Positions 35,059-46,261 of a stretch of DNA of 64,000 bases are shown piece by piece. Position 1 is the first letter of the stretch. Every line of letters begins with the position of its first letter. A program made the position numbers and the translations under genes. The notes beneath the pieces are model-generated. The model was not told where the DNA came from. It was given only the letters and a program-made list of their open reading frames with translations, and ran no database searches. The stretch comes from Erigeron canadensis (Eukaryota; Streptophyta; Magnoliopsida; Asterales; Asteraceae), in NCBI RefSeq assembly GCF_010389155.1, contig NC_057768.1, positions 1,672,501-1,736,500 of the forward strand. Reading direction: 5' to 3'.

Positions 35059-35067
35059 TATAAATAG
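35059..35067 (+). promoter_or_regulatory. TATA box of the gypsy 5' LTR
   Basis: TATAAATAG followed about 30 bp later by AGAGAGAGAAGCACC, a likely transcript start. The same box is at 42523-42531 in the 3' LTR. Confidence 0.65.
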
Positions 35068-35859
35068 AAAGAGATGGAAACCTTAGAGAGAGAAGCACCA
35101 CTATTCATCTTCTTCCTCCTTCACCTCTCTCTCACTAAAACACACACAAAAACACCTTAAAACACACAAGACCATCTCTTGATTTTGGGGTGTTAAATCA
35201 AAACCGTTTGTACTTTTAGCATCCTTGTGATAATCAAAACACACTTCTTGAATCATTTCTCAGGTAACAACAACATTTGATAAGTTTTTGATCAAATTAA
35301 AAATTAACTTTTTCAAGTTTATGTTCTTGATGATTTGGTCTAATTTTTGAATGAAAATCGTGTTAATAGTTAATGGGTTTGTGTCTAAATGTGTCTAGTA
35401 ACATTTTTATGAACAAATTTGGGTCATAACATGCTTTAATCTACAAAACCCATTTTTGAAAGTGAAGGTACAACTTGTTTTTGAGTGACACGACTTGTTC
35501 ATGTTATAAATGGTCTTGAAATCATTAAAAGTGTTATTGGTTAGTGTTATTGTGCTTATATGTGCTAGTGCTATGACCAACAAGTCCTGGAAATCGATCT
35601 AGACATTCGTTTGTATACTTGAGCTTGTTCCAGCCCGTTTTGAAACTAAGACGGTCTTGATGGGACGATCTTGAAGTCAAGACCGTCCTAGGGCAGCTCT
35701 TGTTCTTTCGTGCTTGCTCGGTTGATCTCGTGTGGTACTTGTGTTGTGATGTTGTGTTGGTACACTTCTGGGTAACTGATCTTCTAAAGATCGGTTTCGC
35801 TCAATTTGTGTCCTTAAATCAAAAATGATCTTGATCTTGTACTTAAGTCTCCTAAAACG

Positions 35860-36060
35860 ATCTTGAAACCTTAAGACGATCTTGAAGCTCTTGAACCTTA
35901 AAACGATCTTGACCTTGAAGCAACATAAGACGATCTTGAACCTAAGTAATCAATGAAACGATCTTGAACCATAGAAACTTGGGACGATCTTGGTTTAAAA
36001 CATCTAAAACGATCTTGCTCATGACAAACCCTAGGACGATTTCAAAACCCTAACACGATC
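35860..36060 (+). repeat. Degenerate ACGATCTTGAA array in the LTR
   Basis: About ten copies of (A/G)ACGATCTTGA spaced 20-30 bp. The 3' LTR copy (43320-43497) lacks one 28-bp unit. Confidence 0.8.
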
Positions 36061-36746
36061 TTAGCCCTATAACTCAAACTTAAATCGATCTAATCATGTA
36101 CCTAATCATCAAATCAATCCTTAGCTTCATTATCATTTGATTAATCACATTCAAGGCTACATTTTGACAATAAAGCTAGTTACTAAAATGACCTAAAACT
36201 ATGTACGTTATGCAAACCCTAAGTGAGTACACTAGAGACATGACCTATCTTAATCATTAAGGTACGAGTCCTATGGATAACTAAATTGAGTTCTTAAAAC
36301 TAAAGATCATTATTAAAGATATGAATCAACTAATTAACATTACAAGTATATATGTGTGAGTTCATAGACGTCCAGATCGAGTCCAGTTCGAGTACCTAAA
36401 ATTCATTCAAGCTCTTTTCGAGTCAAAACATTTAAGGAATCATTAAGGACTAAATCATCAGTTCATCAAGGACATTTCAATGATTAATTAATCACAAGAA
36501 CTAATACGTGTGCCTATTTATGATCAATGATTTGTATATAGGGTTTCTTAAAAGCGTACTTGGATTTGGATAGATATAACTTATCTATCTCTGTGCTTGT
36601 TCTCTGTGCGTATAAACCGTGCTTGTACCAGATCACTGTGAGTTTTTGTAGCCCCTTTTTACTTATGTTTTGGGGTGGAAGGATACTCGTGCCCTTGTGT
36701 CTATCATCAATTGTGGCTATTTGACTGTACTGTATGATGTGCACTG

Positions 36747-36870
36747 TGATACTTGATACTTGATCCTTGATACTTGATACTTATGTTGGAGTTTGAGATG
36801 CTTGATACTTGATACTTATGGTGGAGTTGGAGGCACCAGTTGTGATACTTGATACTTGATACTTGCACCT
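36747..36870 (+). repeat. GATACTTGATACTTG short repeats
   Basis: Several runs of (GATACTT)n, the 7-bp word GATACTT with T/C variants. Repeated in the 3' LTR at about 44187-44310. Confidence 0.85.
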
Positions 36871-37378
36871 TAGGCCTGGTATACCGTAAGTGCTGGTTGC
36901 ATAGAGATACTTGATTTTTGCTATCATAAGTAAGTTGATAGTCATATTGCTGTGTGGATCTTGATGATGTTTCGACCTGGCACCATACTTGATACTTGTT
37001 TACAAAACCTACGAACTCACCAACCTTTGTGTTAAAACTTTTGAGTATTCCTTTCAGGTGCTTAAGCTAACCGTGGCTAGGAATGGTAACATGGGACTTG
37101 TAGCAGACTTCAGGCTTAGGATTTGTAGTGTTGCATGTTTTCTTATGTGCTTGATGGCATTATGCCTAACCTTTTCCCCTGCGTGGGAACTTATCTTATA
37201 TTTATTTGAATGCTTTGAAAACTTCGGGTATGTGAACTATGTCTTGCTATTTGAACTATGTAATCGACTAATTTTGCTTAATCTATGCACCCATTTAGCT
37301 ATTCCTATGTAACATCCATGTGCGCGTGTGCTTTATCTTGCATTCCCGAGTTTCCTCCTTAGTCGGGGTGTGACAGAT

Positions 37379-37395
37379 TGGTATCAGAGCCGTGG
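37379..37395 (+). promoter_or_regulatory. Gypsy primer binding site (initiator Met tRNA)
   Basis: TGGTATCAGAGCCGTGG begins 4 bp after the 5' LTR end at 37375. Confidence 0.9.
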
Positions 37396-37795
37396 TTATA
37401 GAGAATTAGGTGGTTTTGCCTAGACTATAACCTAAGAACCTCACGTAGCATGCATAATAGGAATTATGTGTGCATCTTGTTCGACTAAACTTTATGTGAT
37501 TTCTTTATAGAATATATTGCTATATGTGGGAGTTCGTAGGTGTCCTTGTGCCGGTCGAAATCGTGGTTGGATCTTGAGTAGGAGATGTTGGAGATGGTTA
37601 CTTATTTATTTATTATTCTTATGTACCCAGTGAAATGAAGCGTTCTTAGCGACAAAGTATGGCGATATATCATCACAGAAAAGCCTGATCAACTTTTTGC
37701 GTGTGGTACATGGCCTATGTAGTTGTTAGCAACATTGATCGCACCCCAATGGTTAGAGTGTGGTAGCAACCCTGGGCTGCTTAATGGGTATTGGA

Positions 37796-38110
37796 AGGGT
37801 GGAGGGTTAGCCACTGGTACACCCTGTATACATACCTAACCAGTACCTAGAGAGCATACCAGTACCGTGATCCGACCTTGCATTAGATGTACTAGGGGTG
37901 TGGAGGGTTAGCCACTGGTACACCCTGTATACATACACCGCTAGTGCAACGGATGTAGGTGTTAGATTCGGACCACACTTTAGCTGTTGAAAATTGATCA
38001 ATGCATCTGATTTACCAGACATGTGGAGGGTTAGCCGCTGGTACACCCTGTATACATACATGAATGGTGGGTTGGATGTAGAGGTTAGATTCGACTTGCC
38101 CTTTTTGCTG
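37796..38110 (+). repeat. Tandem repeat in gypsy leader, three units
   Basis: The core GTGGAGGGTTAGCCACTGG plus TACACCCTGTATACATAC occurs near 37797, 37899 and 38022, each followed by a diverged GATGTAG-GGTTAGATTCG half. It lies between primer site and gag. Confidence 0.85.
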
Positions 38111-38335
38111 TGATGATTGAATGTTTAGTTGTGATGTTACTTTGTACTGCATGATTGACTCTGATGATATTGTTTATATTGGATTGTGATATTTGATTTG
38201 CATGCGGTAATGAATACATAAACGTATAGAATTCTAGAAAACTAACACGAATGTGTTTGAGAGTGCGTAAATGGCGTCACGAACGACTATACCCTCATTC
38301 TAACGCCGATCACGTCTTTTCCTAATTTACGAAAA

Positions 38336-39431
38336 ATGGTGCGAACAAGAGCAAACCCGAATGCTGAGGCCCAAGGAGAACAAGGCGGCCGTGGTAATCC
38401 AAGAGGCGGTCGTGGAGGAAATCAAGGAAGAGGCCGTGGAAGGGGCCGCAGTGGTCGTGGAGGTGTTGCGGGTCACGTTGAGATTCCCGACATAGCTACT
38501 ATCTTTGCTGAGCAGTTGACCGCTTCCATGCCAACTATTGTGGCACAAGTCACTGCTGCTATGGGGAGACCCCCAGAATCAGCCCCAGGGAGGAGCACCA
38601 GAAGCTGTACAAGAAATAGTGGCGGTTGAACCAGAGGGAGCTAATCCAGAGCAGGTAGTTCACGAACAAGAAGATTACAATCCAGAAGTTGAGTTTGTTG
38701 GAGGTGGTGTGTATGTTGGTCCGAGGCAAAGAAGGTTTGCTCGAGTTCATTTTGATGATGATGATGAGACAGAGAAGGGGTGTACTTATAGAGAGTTTCG
38801 CCATTGTGGGATACAAGACTATGATGGGAAGGGCGGTGCTGTGAAGTTCATTCAGTGGTTGGAGAAAATGGAGTCTGTGATTGATATGGGTGAGTGTGCG
38901 CCACATCAGAGGGTCAAGTATGTAGTTGGGTCCCTTACTGATAAAGCTTTGACATGGTGGAACACTCTATTAAAAGCAAAGGGAAGGACTGCTGCTGTAG
39001 CTATGCCGTGGGGAGAGTTTAAGGAATTAATGTTGAAGAAGTTTTGTTCAGAAGCGGAAGTTAATAGGTTGGAAAGGGAATTCGGAGAACTCAAGATGAA
39101 TGGAGCTGAGCACGCAAAGTACACTAGTCGATTTGAAGAGTTGTCCCGGCTTGTTCCGCATCTGGTGACACCGGACTCCAAGGGTATTCAGAAGTACATC
39201 TCGGGTTTGATTCCCCAGATTAGGTTGACTATGGAAGGGACGACCTCCACTTCTATGCATGAAGCAGTGTTGAGATATGAGGCTATTACAGATGAGTTGG
39301 TTCAAAGTGGAGTTCTAAGTAAGTCAAGTGAGAAGAGGAAAGATTGGGGGGAAACAAGCAAATGGAGGGGTGACAAGAAGGATAAGAGGGCCAAGTCTGG
39401 GAAAGTGTATGCAGCAACTGAGATGGTCTAG
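38336..39431 (+). pseudogene. Gypsy gag, frameshifted
   Basis: From ATG 38336 there is an arginine/glycine-rich N-terminus (RGNPRGGRGGNQGRGRGRG), then IPDIATIFAEQL. A shift near 38590 moves reading to another frame that carries the retrotransposon gag capsid domain (FIQWLEKMESVIDM, DKALTWWNTLL, FKELMLKKFCSE, YTSRFEELSRLVPHL). It stops at TAG 39429-39431. Beyond the stop the first half of a zinc knuckle (CGKCNLHH) can still be read before a deletion junction. Confidence 0.9.
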
Positions 39432-39489
39432 AAGGGTTATGTGGGCCCGCACCCCCTATGTGGCAAGTGTAATCTGCACCATTTGCCAA

Positions 39490-42012
39490 CATCACCATTA
39501 TTCCTTGCCACGTATTGATGATTTGTTCGATCAGTTGCAAGGCGCCAAGTACTTCTCTAAGATCGATCTTCGTTTGGGCTACCATCAGTTAAGAGTACGC
39601 GAAAAAGACATACCAAAAACGGCTTTTAGCACGAGATATGGGCATTGTGAGTTTTTGATGATGCCATTTGGATTGACAAACGCGCCTGCTGTTTTCATGG
39701 ATCTCATGAACCGTGTATGTAAGCCATACTTAGATGATTTCATCATTGTATTCATCGACGACATCCTCATATACTCAAAGACTAAGAAGGAGCACGAAGT
39801 GCATCTGAGGCAAGCATTGGAGCTTCTGAGAACTGAAAAATTGTATGGAAAATTCTCAAAATGTGAATTTTGGTTGGAAGAGGTGAAGTTTTTGGGTCAT
39901 GTAGTTAACAAGGATGGAATAAAGGTTGATCCTAGTAAGATAGAAGCGGTGGAGAAATGGAGAAGGCCGGAGACACCGACAGAGATCCGACAGTTCCTTG
40001 GATTAGCAGGCTACTATCGACGATTCATAGAAAACTTCTCAAGGATTGCACAACCCCTAACGTTATTGACACACAAGGATAGAAGTTTTGATTGGGGCGA
40101 GAAACAAGAAGAAGCTTTCAGACTACTGAAGGAGAAGTTATGTAGCGCGCCAATCTTAAGTCTTCCTAACGGATCTGATGACTTTATCGTTTATTGTGAC
40201 GCATCGGGCCAAGGCTTAGGGTGTGTATTGATGCAGAAAGGCAAGGTTATTGCGTATGCTTCTCGACAGCTGAAGATCCACGAGAAGAATTATATGACTC
40301 ACGATTTGGAGTTAGGAGCTATTGTTTTCGCACTGAAGTGTTAGAGACATTACCTGTATGGGACGAAGAGTGTGATATACACAGACCATAAGAGCCTTCA
40401 GCACATCTTTAATCAAAAAGATCTTAATATGCGCCAAAGACGATGGTTGGAGCTATTTAGCGATTATGACTGCGAGATCCGTTACCATCCAGAGAAGGCA
40501 AACGTGGTAGCTGACGCCTTAAGTAGGAAGGAAAGAGTTAGACCAAGACGAGTCAGAGCTATGAGCATTACTGTGCACAACAGTCTAAAGGATAGAGTGA
40601 TTGGGGCACAAGTAGAAGCAAACAAGAAAGAAAATATTGATAGAGAAGGGTTGGGAGGTATGATAGAACAATTTGCTCAAAGAGAAGATGGAGGGTTGTA
40701 TTTTTGTGATCGATTGTGGATACCAATGTATGGGGGACTAAGGAAGCTGATAATGGACGAAGCACATCAAGCAAGATATTCTATTCATCCAGGGATAGAT
40801 AAGATGTATCAAGACTTGCGAGATCTATTTTGGTGGCCAGGAATGAAGAACGATGTGGCGGTCTATGTGAGCAAGTGTCTAACATGTCTGAAGGTTAAGG
40901 CAGAACATAAGAAACCAGGAGGACTACTGACGCAGCCAGAGCTTCCCACGTGGAAGTGGGAAAAGATTACCATGAACTTTGTCACGAAGTTACCAAGAAC
41001 AAGCAGTGGTAAAAATGCAATATGGGTGGTAGTAGATCAACTAACTAAGTCAGCTCACTTCATACCTATAAGGGAAGATTATAGTATGGAACAGTATGCG
41101 CGTCTGTACCTTAAAGAAATTGTAGCTAAGCACGGCGTTCCAGTATCCATCATTTGTGATAGAGATAGTCGGTTTACATCAGGATTTTGGAAATCGATGC
41201 AACGAGCCTTGGGAACACGAATAGACATGAGCACAACCTATCATCCCCAGACAGATGGACAGAGTGAGCGGACGATTCAGACTCTAGAGGACATGTTGAG
41301 AGCTTGTGTCATCGATTTTGGTGGAAGTTGGGATACTCACCTCCCACTAGTCGAATTCTTTTATAACAATAGTTATCATTCGACCATTGGGTGTCCTCCT
41401 TTTGAGGTTTTGTATGGAAGAAAATGTCGGTCTCCACTTGCATGGCACGAAGTGGGAGACATGCAGTTAATAGGACCAGAAATCATTGTGGAAACTACTG
41501 AAAGGGTTGCTCAGATCAAGGAGAACCTCTTGAAGGCAAGAGATAGACAGAAGAAATATGCTGACAATCGACGAAAACCTTTAGAATTTCAGGTTGGTGA
41601 TCGGGTAATGCTTAAAGTGTCGCCTTGGAAAGGTGTAGTTAGATTCATTAAGAGAGGGAAACTAGCTTCGAGATACGTTGGACCTTTCGAGATTATAGAA
41701 CGTGTGGGCGCAGTAGATTACCGTTTGAAACTTCCCCAAGAGTTGAGTAACGTACACGATGTCTTCCACGTGTCGAACCTCAAGAAGTGTCTAGCTGATG
41801 AAACATCATATGCTCCTTTGAACGAGATACGAGTAGATAATGACTTAAGCTTCAAAGAAGAACCTGTAGAAATCATGGATCGTGAAGTCAAGAAGCTCAA
41901 GAGACATAAGTATACTATTGTGAAGGTTCGTTGGAACTCCCGTAGAGGCCCTGAGTTTACTTGGGAGAGAGAAGATCAAATGAAGCTTAAGTATCCGCAC
42001 TTATTCGCCTAA
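39490..42012 (+). pseudogene. Gypsy pol: reverse transcriptase, RNase H, integrase, chromodomain-like tail
   Basis: Reading starts abruptly inside the reverse transcriptase at [19 protein letters not shown], next to the gag zinc knuckle; protease and the first part of reverse transcriptase are missing. Catalytic FIDD is at about 39751-39765. RNase H shows [11 protein letters not shown], a TAG at 40342-40344 where tryptophan is usual, then [11 protein letters not shown]. Integrase has the His/Cys zinc site ([18 protein letters not shown]) and the DDE core ([30 protein letters not shown]). The C-terminus ([32 protein letters not shown]) is a chromodomain-like module, thought to steer integration to heterochromatin. 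Ends TAA 42010-42012. Confidence 0.95.
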
Positions 42013-42252
42013 CTCGATACCTCAAGCTAGTGAGTAAACTTAAGAACTTAGCGCCTAATTTGACATTTAATGTTTGCTATGTGAAGTGATGCTTGAAACT
42101 CAATGTGGAACATACTACTTGCAACTATTTGTGTGATTCATACTCGAAACTTAACGTGCAACTTGATGCTTGTAAACTTGGTGTGCAATCGTAACTTGAA
42201 ACATGACGTGCAACTTGAATTTCGGGACGAAATTCCTTTAAGTAGGGAAGGA
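42013..42252 (+). other. Gypsy 3' untranslated stretch and polypurine tract
   Basis: Short repeats of AACTTGATGCTTG / CGTGCAACTTG, then GGGACGAAATTCC and the purine tract AAGTAGGGAAGGA directly before the 3' LTR. Confidence 0.7.
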
Positions 42253-44814
42253 CGTAACAACCGTCTTAGAAATGATTTAAATAAGTTCCTTGTATCATAC
42301 TTTCGTCATTAGAATGGCTAGACAGTTCAAATTATTTAAGTTCTTGACGTGCTTTAGACCTAAATTATGTGCTTATATGAAGGTCAACTTGATGACGAAT
42401 TTATGTTTAAGTACGATGAAATACTAAAGTTCGGTTCGTGAACGTTCGTGTTCATAAAAGCTCTAGTTCAAAATGTTCGCAAATAGTCCTTGCATTTATT
42501 GAGTTCATTTATTATGGGAATGTATAAATAGAAAGAGATGGAAACCTTAGAGAGAGAAGCACCACTATTCATCTTCTTCCTCCTTCACCTCTCTCTCACT
42601 AAAACACACACAAAAACACCTTAAAACACACAAGACCATCTCTTGATTTTGGGGTGTTAAATCAAAACCGTTTGTACTTTTAGCATCCTTGTGATAATCA
42701 AAACACACTTCTTGAATCATTTCTCAGGTAACAACAACATTTGATAAGTTTTTGATCAAATTAAAAATTAACTTTTTCAAGTTTATGTTCTTGATGATTT
42801 GGTCCAATTTTTGAATGAAAATCGTGTTAATAGTTAATGGGTTTGTGTCTAAATGTGTTTAGTAACATTTTTATGAACAAATTTGGGTCATAACATGCTT
42901 TAATCTACAAAACCCATCTTTGAAAGTGAAGGTACAACTTGTTTTTGAGTGCCACGACTTGTTCATGTTATAAATGGTCTTGAAATCATTAAAAGTGTTA
43001 TTGGTTAGTGTTATTGTGCTTATATGTGCTAGTGCTATGACCAACAAGTCCTGGAAATCGATCTAGACATTCGTTTGTATACTTGAGCTTGTTCCAACCC
43101 GTTTTGAGACTAAGACAGTCTTGATGGGATGATCTTGAAGTCAAGACCGTCCTAGGGCAGCTCTTGTTCTTTCGTGCTTGCTCGGTTGATCTCGTGTGGT
43201 ACTTGTGTTGTGATGTTGTGTTGGTACACTTCTGGGTAACTGATCTTCTAAAGATCGGTTTCGCTCAATTTGTGTCCTTAAATCAAAAATGATCTTGATC
43301 TTGTACTTAACTCTCCTAAAACGATCTTGAAACCTTAAGACGATCTTGAAGCTCTTGAACCTTAAAACGATCTTGACCTTGAAGCAACATAAGACGATCT
43401 TGAACCATAGAAACTTGGGACGATCTTGGTTTAAAACATCTAAAACGATCTTGCTCATGACAAACCCTAGGACGATTTCAAAACCCTAACACGATCTTAG
43501 CCCTATAACTCAAACTTAAATCGATCTAATCATGTACCGAATCATCAAATCAATCCTTAGCTTCATTATCATTTGATTAATCACATTCAAGGCTACATTT
43601 CTACAATAAAGCTAGTTACTAAAATGACCTAAAACTATGTACGTTATGCAAACCCTAAGTGAGTACACTAGAGACATGACCTATCTTAATCATTAAGGTA
43701 CGAGTCCTATGGATAACTAAATTGAGTTCTTAAAACTAAAGATCATTACTAAAGATATGAATCAACTAATTAACATTACAAGTATATATGTGTGAGTTCA
43801 TAGACGTCCAGATCGAGTCCAGTTCGAGTACTTAAAGTTCATTCAAACTCTTTTCGAGTCAAAACATTTAAGGAATCATTAAGGACCAAATCATCAGTTC
43901 ATCAAGGACATTTCAATAATGATTAATTAATCACAAGAACTAATACGTGTGCCTATTTATGATCAATGATTTGTATATAGGGTTTCTTAAAGGTGTACTT
44001 GTATTTGGATAGATATAACTTATCTATCTCTGTGCTTGTTCTCTGTGCGTATAAACCGTGCTTGTACCAGATCACTGTGAGTTTTCGTAGCCCCTTTTTA
44101 CTTATGTTTTGGGGTGGAAGGATACTCGTGCCCTTGTGTCTATCATCAATTGTGGCTATTTGACTGTACTGTATGATGTGCACTGTGATACTTGATACTT
44201 GATCCTTGATACTTGATACTTATGTTGGAGTTTGAGATGCTTGATACTTGATACTTATGGTGGAGTTGGAGGCACCAGTTGTGATACTTGATACTTGATA
44301 CTTGCACCTTAGGCCTGGTATACCGTAAGTGCTGGTTGCATAGAGATACTTGATTTTTGCTATCATAAGTAAGTTGATAGTCATATTGCTGTGTGGATCT
44401 TGATGATGTTTCGACCTGGCACCATACTTGATACTTGTTTACAAAACCTACGAACTCACCAACCTTTGTGTTGACACTTTTGAGTATTCCTTTCAGGTGC
44501 TTAAGCTAAACGTGGCTAGGAATGGTAACATGGGACTTGTAGCAGACTTCAGGCTTAAGATTTGGAGTGTTGCATGTTTTCTTATGTGCTTGATGGCATT
44601 ATGCCTAACCTTTTCTCCTGCGTGGGAACTTATCTTATATTTATTTGAATGCTTTGAAAACTTAGGGTATGTGAACTATGTCTTGCTATTTGAACTATGT
44701 AATCGACTAATTTTGCTTAATCTATGCACCCATTTAGCTATTCCAATGTAACATCCATGTGTGCATGTGTTTTATCTTGCATTCCCGAGTTTCCGCCTTA
44801 GTCGGGTTGTGACA
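42253..44814 (+). repeat. Gypsy 3' LTR (2562 bp)
   Basis: Near-identical to the 5' LTR, with one 28-bp unit missing near 43400 and the first base changed (CGTAACAACCG). Followed by the target duplication ATGTA. Confidence 0.95.
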
Positions 44815-44819
44815 ATGTA

Positions 44820-45217
44820 AAGTACCATAAAAATCATTGTAGAAAACAAAAAGACAAATGAACGCGGATGCCATATTAACTTTGTCCAATAAGTTGTAAA
44901 AAGCCAAAACAACGGACGACAACTTTAGTTAAAAATATAATGCAAAAATATTTTTTTGTTAAATTGGGCGACCGATAAACAACACTAATTTCATAGAAAA
45001 ACTACGTTCCTTGCAATTAGTGTTTTCGGGTAGGGTCTAAAATTGTTGATAAAGTTTAATTCTAGATTTATATTGTAATTATACTTTTTAGTAATTAGCG
45101 TCTTGCTAGTCGATTTTTTAATAAAGTTTTTGTCATTCTCGAAAAAAATAATAAAAATATAATACTACAGATAAAAACCCCCTAAAAATTTTGTTTGCTC
45201 CTTAAATTTCACTAATA
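44820..45217. other. Gene-free stretch
   Basis: AT-rich DNA that continued 34787 before the gypsy insertion; nothing recognised. Confidence 0.5.
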
Positions 45218-45404
45218 TTGTGTTCTCAAGTTTTGATTTGAAAGAAATGAAATGAATGGAGGAGATGAGAATGGAAGAGAAGAGATCATCTCAAGTCATC
45301 TCATATTTGGAAGGAAAATTTGGGAAACAAAATCAACTAAAAAATCCATCCATATCATTTCAATTCATTCCCTTTCTTTCTATTAAAAAAACTCAAGAAC
45401 ACAA
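45218..45404. mobile_element. Foldback MITE
   Basis: TTGTGTTCTCAAGTTTTGATTTGAAAGAAATGAAATGA at the left is mirrored by TCATTTCAATTCATTCCCTTTC...ACTCAAGAACACAA at the right. A partial repeat of the right end (CTTAAGAACTCAACA) follows at about 45450. Confidence 0.65.
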
Positions 45405-46192
45405 ATTATTTTGAAATCATTTGTATCCTTTTCTTTTTTCTCCTAAAAAAACTTAAGAACTCAACATGAATATACATTTTAAATCTTTTAGATGTGAGGA
45501 ACTAGATAGTAATTGTAGTTTGTTTTTCCTTTTTATTTGATTTGATAATTGACATTCTCTTTTTTTTGTTCTAGTTCATGATTTGAACGAGTCACACATA
45601 CACCCTACTCCATGTTTCTCGATGCTGAAGGCATCCACGAATTGCGGGGGATTTTATTTGTTAGATATTGTTGCAGCACCTTTAATTTTCCCTTTTAATT
45701 ATAAACTTTTTTCATACCATTTTAAGTATTTTAGTTTGACTTATCAAGTCTTTTTTTTTCAACTTTAACCATAAATATCTTTGTTTGTATTAAACAATAT
45801 TAGATAAAATTTATATCAATAAATATATCTAAAGTATAATAAATTTATATATTTTATATCATATATTATACAATATAATAAAAAATATTTACAGTAAAAA
45901 TAAGAAAAATTAAGACATTAAATATAAAACGAAGAGAGTATTCATATTAGATTGGTATATATTTGCAGAAACAGGAATCGGCTCCCTAGAAAAATGACCC
46001 CCAATCCTATTAGTTTGTCTCGAGAAGAAGAACCAAAAGGCACAAACTTTCGCTAAGTTATATAAAACGGAAGGTAGGCAAGTGGCATCTGGATGTACAC
46101 GGGAAACTTGCAACGATCTGATGCGATTAATTTGGAAGGGGATTTCCTCAAATTCTCCCAACTTGACTAGCCAAGTTAGGAGGATCTTGACT
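45405..46192. other. Gene-free AT-rich stretch
   Basis: Short frames only, for example 45583-45768, without recognised similarity. Confidence 0.5.
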
Positions 46193-46261
46193 CTTGATTG
46201 AAAATCAAGGGCCAAGATTTAAAGTTAATGATTGAATCTTAGCCCTTGATTTTCAATCAAG
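46193..46261. repeat. Inverted repeat, 26-bp arms
   Basis: CTTGATTGAAAATCAAGGGC (46193 on) and its complement ending at 46261 pair over 26 bp with one mismatch, with a 17-nt loop. Confidence 0.85.

Larger units (their letters stand above)
34788..37375 (+). repeat. Gypsy 5' LTR (2588 bp)
   Basis: Starts TGTAACAACCG, ends GGGTGTGACA. TATAAATAG at 35059. Contains an ACGATCTTGAA array (35860-36060) and a GATACTTGATACTTG array (36747-36870). Confidence 0.95.
34788..44814 (+). mobile_element. Ty3/gypsy chromovirus (Tekay-like), full length with internal deletion
   Basis: The 10,027-bp element has LTRs at 34788-37375 and 42253-44814, an initiator-Met primer site, and pol in the order reverse transcriptase, RNase H, integrase, chromodomain-like tail, which places it among chromoviruses, Tekay-like by sequence style and long LTRs. 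ATGTA is duplicated at 34783-34787 and 44815-44819. The LTRs differ little (mainly one 28-bp deletion), so insertion is fairly recent. A deletion removed the protease and the start of reverse transcriptase, so it is non-autonomous. Confidence 0.95.

Noticed and set aside
36514..37312. Frames in the gypsy LTRs (36514-36744, 36989-37312 and copies at 43953-44751)
   Set aside because: They fall inside non-coding LTR sequence and are duplicated with it.
37796..38110. CRISPR-like array
   Set aside because: Only three loose units with related, unequal spacers, inside a retrotransposon leader in a plant genome.
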